Shown: positions 62,157 through 64,000 of the stretch, piece by piece | Numbering within the stretch: position 1 is the stretch's first letter | Layout: each line of letters begins with the position of its first letter | Origin: Herbaspirillum huttiense | GTDB lineage: Bacteria > Pseudomonadota > Gammaproteobacteria > Burkholderiales > Burkholderiaceae_D | DNA: 64,000 nt | Direction: 5' to 3' | NCBI RefSeq assembly: GCF_004367745.1 | Contig: NZ_CP037993.1 | Coordinates: forward strand, 4,340,001-4,404,000 | Made by a program: the position numbers and the translations under genes | The notes under the pieces: generated by a model | What the model was told of the DNA's origin: nothing | The model's database searches: none | What the model saw: the letters and a program-made list of their open reading frames with translations, nothing else

Positions 62157-64000
62157 TCAGGAAACTTTGACGCGGAAACGCGAGACCGAGCTTTCCAGCT
62201 GGCGCGCCGCATCCCACAGTTCTTCATAGAGCGTGGCGACCTGTTCGCGGCTCTGCTCGATGATGTCGTTCTCGCTCAGGATGCCCTGGATCTGCTGGGC
62301 CACGCCATTGGCCGAGACCGCCTGTTCGCGGGTCGATACCGCCATGCCCTGGATCAGGTCGGCCAGGCGCTTGGAGACGCTGCGGATATCGGCCAGGGCG
62401 CTGCCGGCCGCGTCCGACAGCACGGCACCATCGGTGACGCCATTGGTGGATTTTTCCATGGCCACCACCACGTCGCGGGTATCGGCCTGGATCATGCGCA
62501 CCAGCGCGCCGATCTCGCGCGTGGCGGCGCTGGATCGCTCGGCCAGGTGCTGCACCTCCTCGGCCACCACCGAGAAGCCGCGCCCGGCCTCGCCCGCCGA
62601 GGCGGCCTGGATGGCGGCATTGAGGGCCAGCACATTGGTGCGTTCAGTGATATCCGAAATCAGGTCGGTGATCTCGCCGATCATCTGCGAGGACGCCCCC
62701 AAGCGCTTGATGCGCTCGGAGGTCTCGCGGATCTGCTCACCGATGCCATCCATGGCCTTGACTGCATCTTCCACGGCACGCGCGCCGCGCTCGGCCACCA
62801 CCACGGCGTGGCGGGCCACATCAGCGGATTCATCGGCCGACACCGAGATGCCGGTGATCTGGTTGGACATTTCCAGCATGGCCTGGGCGATGCGCTGGAT
62901 GCGCCGGGCCTGCGCACGGGCAGCGGCCCCCAGCTCGGTGGTGGTGCCGCGCACGTGTTCGGAACTCCAGGCCACCTTGGCGGCCATCTGCGTGACCTGT
63001 TCGACCAGCCCGCGCAGGGCTTCCACGGTGTAGTTCACGGAATCGGCGATGGCACCGGTGACGTCGTCCGAGACCGTGGTGTGCACCGTCAGATCGCCAT
63101 CGGCCACGCGCTGCAGCTCGGTCATCAGGCGCAGCACGGCAGCCTGGGTCAGGTGATTGGCGCGCATGGCCTTTTCTTCTTCCTGCTGGGCCAGCTGGCG
63201 CTGCAGTTCGGCTTCCTGGCGGCGGGCTTCAGCGGCGGCGGCATTGTTGCGGCTGCTCTGCAATTGCACCAGGGCGATGCCGATGGCGCTGAGCAGGGCC
63301 ATTGCCATGGCGCACAGCACGGCCCAGAAGGTCCAGGAGCGCGCCTTCAGGGCGACACGGTAGGCCTCCTGCAATTCGGTGAGGTGGCGTTTCAAGGTTT
63401 CGTTTTCCATGAACACCAGTTGCTCGGAGCGCTTGGCCGCGATGAAATTCTGCAGGTTGCCGAGGATGCCGGCGATCTGCGGCTGGTACTCGCCAAAGAC
63501 CCGCGTGAGTTCCTGCAGCTTGCTGCGCAGGTCGGCATCGGTGGCTGCGCGCAGGCGCAGCATCTCATTGCCTTCCAGCAGGCTCTTCAACAGGTCGCCA
63601 AAGGCGGTGATGTCCTTGCCGAGCATGAAGGCAGTTTCCGCATTGACGCCGTCGGAGGTGAGGAACTCATTGGAGCTGCGGCCCAGGCGCAGGGTCAGCA
63701 TCACCAGCTGGCTGGCGGCGGCCATCTCGCGCGTGGTGGGCCGGCCCTGCGACTGCAGCATGGCGATCTGCTCGCTCAGATCCAGCATCACGGGCAGCAG
63801 CTGGTTGAGGCGCTTGAGCGTGGTACCGAAACCGGTCAATTCCTTTTCCATGCCGAGGATGGTCTCGGCGGCCAGATCGGTACGACGCCACATGCGGGCC
63901 ACGTTGTCCAGCGCCGGCTTGAGCGCAGGATCGGGCAGGCCGATGTTCTGCCCTTGATACGGACCGCCGCTGCTCAGCAGCAGCAGGCCACGATTGAATT
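62157..64000 (-). CDS. pilJ: Pilus chemoreceptor PilJ (5' end beyond right edge)
   Basis: A methyl-accepting chemotaxis protein. At least 614 residues are visible and the frame stays open to the window edge, so the true start and first helix are missing. The visible ligand domain is helical, with [22 protein letters not shown], a second helix at [23 protein letters not shown], a HAMP-like region, and an MCP signalling domain with the hairpin tip [40 protein letters not shown] written in the PilJ style. It signals to the CheA-type kinase downstream to control twitching. Confidence 0.9.
   Translation of the reverse strand, partial: FNRGLLLLSSGGPYQGQNIGLPDPALKPALDNVARMWRRTDLAAETILGMEKELTGFGTTLKRLNQLLPVMLDLSEQIAMLQSQGRPTTREMAAASQLVMLTLRLGRSSNEFLTSDGVNAETAFMLGKDITAFGDLLKSLLEGNEMLRLRAATDADLRSKLQELTRVFGEYQPQIAGILGNLQNFIAAKRSEQLVFMENETLKRHLTELQEAYRVALKARSWTFWAVLCAMAMALLSAIGIALVQLQSSRNNAAAAEARRQEAELQRQLAQQEEEKAMRANHLTQAAVLRLMTELQRVADGDLTVHTTVSDDVTGAIADSVNYTVEALRGLVEQVTQMAAKVAWSSEHVRGTTTELGAAARAQARRIQRIAQAMLEMSNQITGISVSADESADVARHAVVVAERGARAVEDAVKAMDGIGEQIRETSERIKRLGASSQMIGEITDLISDITERTNVLALNAAIQAASAGEAGRGFSVVAEEVQHLAERSSAATREIGALVRMIQADTRDVVVAMEKSTNGVTDGAVLSDAAGSALADIRSVSKRLADLIQGMAVSTREQAVSANGVAQQIQGILSENDIIEQSREQVATLYEELWDAARQLESSVSRFRVKVS

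Overview
The window looks like chromosome from a high-GC betaproteobacterium, most likely Herbaspirillum or a close Oxalobacteraceae relative. This is inferred from base composition (about 65% in sampled ordinary genes), from protein similarity recalled by eye, and from housekeeping blocks such as proC-yggS-pilT, xseB-ispA-dxs, oxyR near ubiA, and glcDEF. No search was run. I see no rRNA, tRNA, CRISPR array, insertion sequence or replication origin.

Layout. 1-6.2 kb: an MFS exporter cut by the left edge, diverging from a GlxA-type regulator; a membrane metallophosphoesterase; an unknown protein; a PPK2 kinase; and oxyR with both redox cysteines. 6.2-6.9 kb: a HEPN/MNT toxin-antitoxin pair. 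7-11.4 kb: a complete ugpBAEC glycerol-3-phosphate importer with a Pho-box-like site. 11.7-18 kb: ubiA, tpm, an NlpD-like lipoprotein, proC, yggS, pilT, glutathione peroxidase and a GGCT-fold enzyme. 18-21.3 kb: a PDC-GGDEF-EAL protein whose stop overlaps the start of a PhnD-like binding protein.

21.5-35 kb is the richest accessory part. It holds a sensorless AcoR-like sigma-54 activator, a LysR regulator, and a lower-GC pair (AAA ATPase plus a small unknown protein) that resembles a defence cassette. Next come two divergent catabolic operons. One encodes SDR-SDR-DctQM-DctP; the other encodes thiolase, acyl-CoA ligase and two PPC/DUF296 proteins. The 757-bp region between them carries two well-matched, oppositely oriented -24/-12 promoters around a cluster of TGTCGC repeats spaced 11 bp, plus a LiuR-like palindrome. 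I infer a single sigma-54 circuit for uptake and CoA-dependent breakdown of an unidentified acid.

35-46 kb: a DAACS symporter, a Tat-exported phospholipase C with a Pho-box-like promoter, glcDEF, a LysR regulator, a D-lactate-type dehydrogenase and a PduO-type cobalamin adenosyltransferase. 46-51 kb: a DUF3999 protein and a DUF2339 membrane protein that appears split by a one-base slip in a six-cytosine run. 51-59 kb: dxs, ispA and xseB; a Rieske oxygenase; a DMT transporter; a sulfurtransferase; and a LysR regulator. 59-64 kb: a ZIP metal transporter, a short ChpA/PilL-type kinase and PilJ, which runs off the right edge. The last two belong with type IV pilus control, as does pilT at 16 kb.

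The strongest leads are the sigma-54 divergon, the AAA/small-protein pair, the C6 frameshift, the GGDEF-EAL/PhnD pair and the Pho-like boxes.
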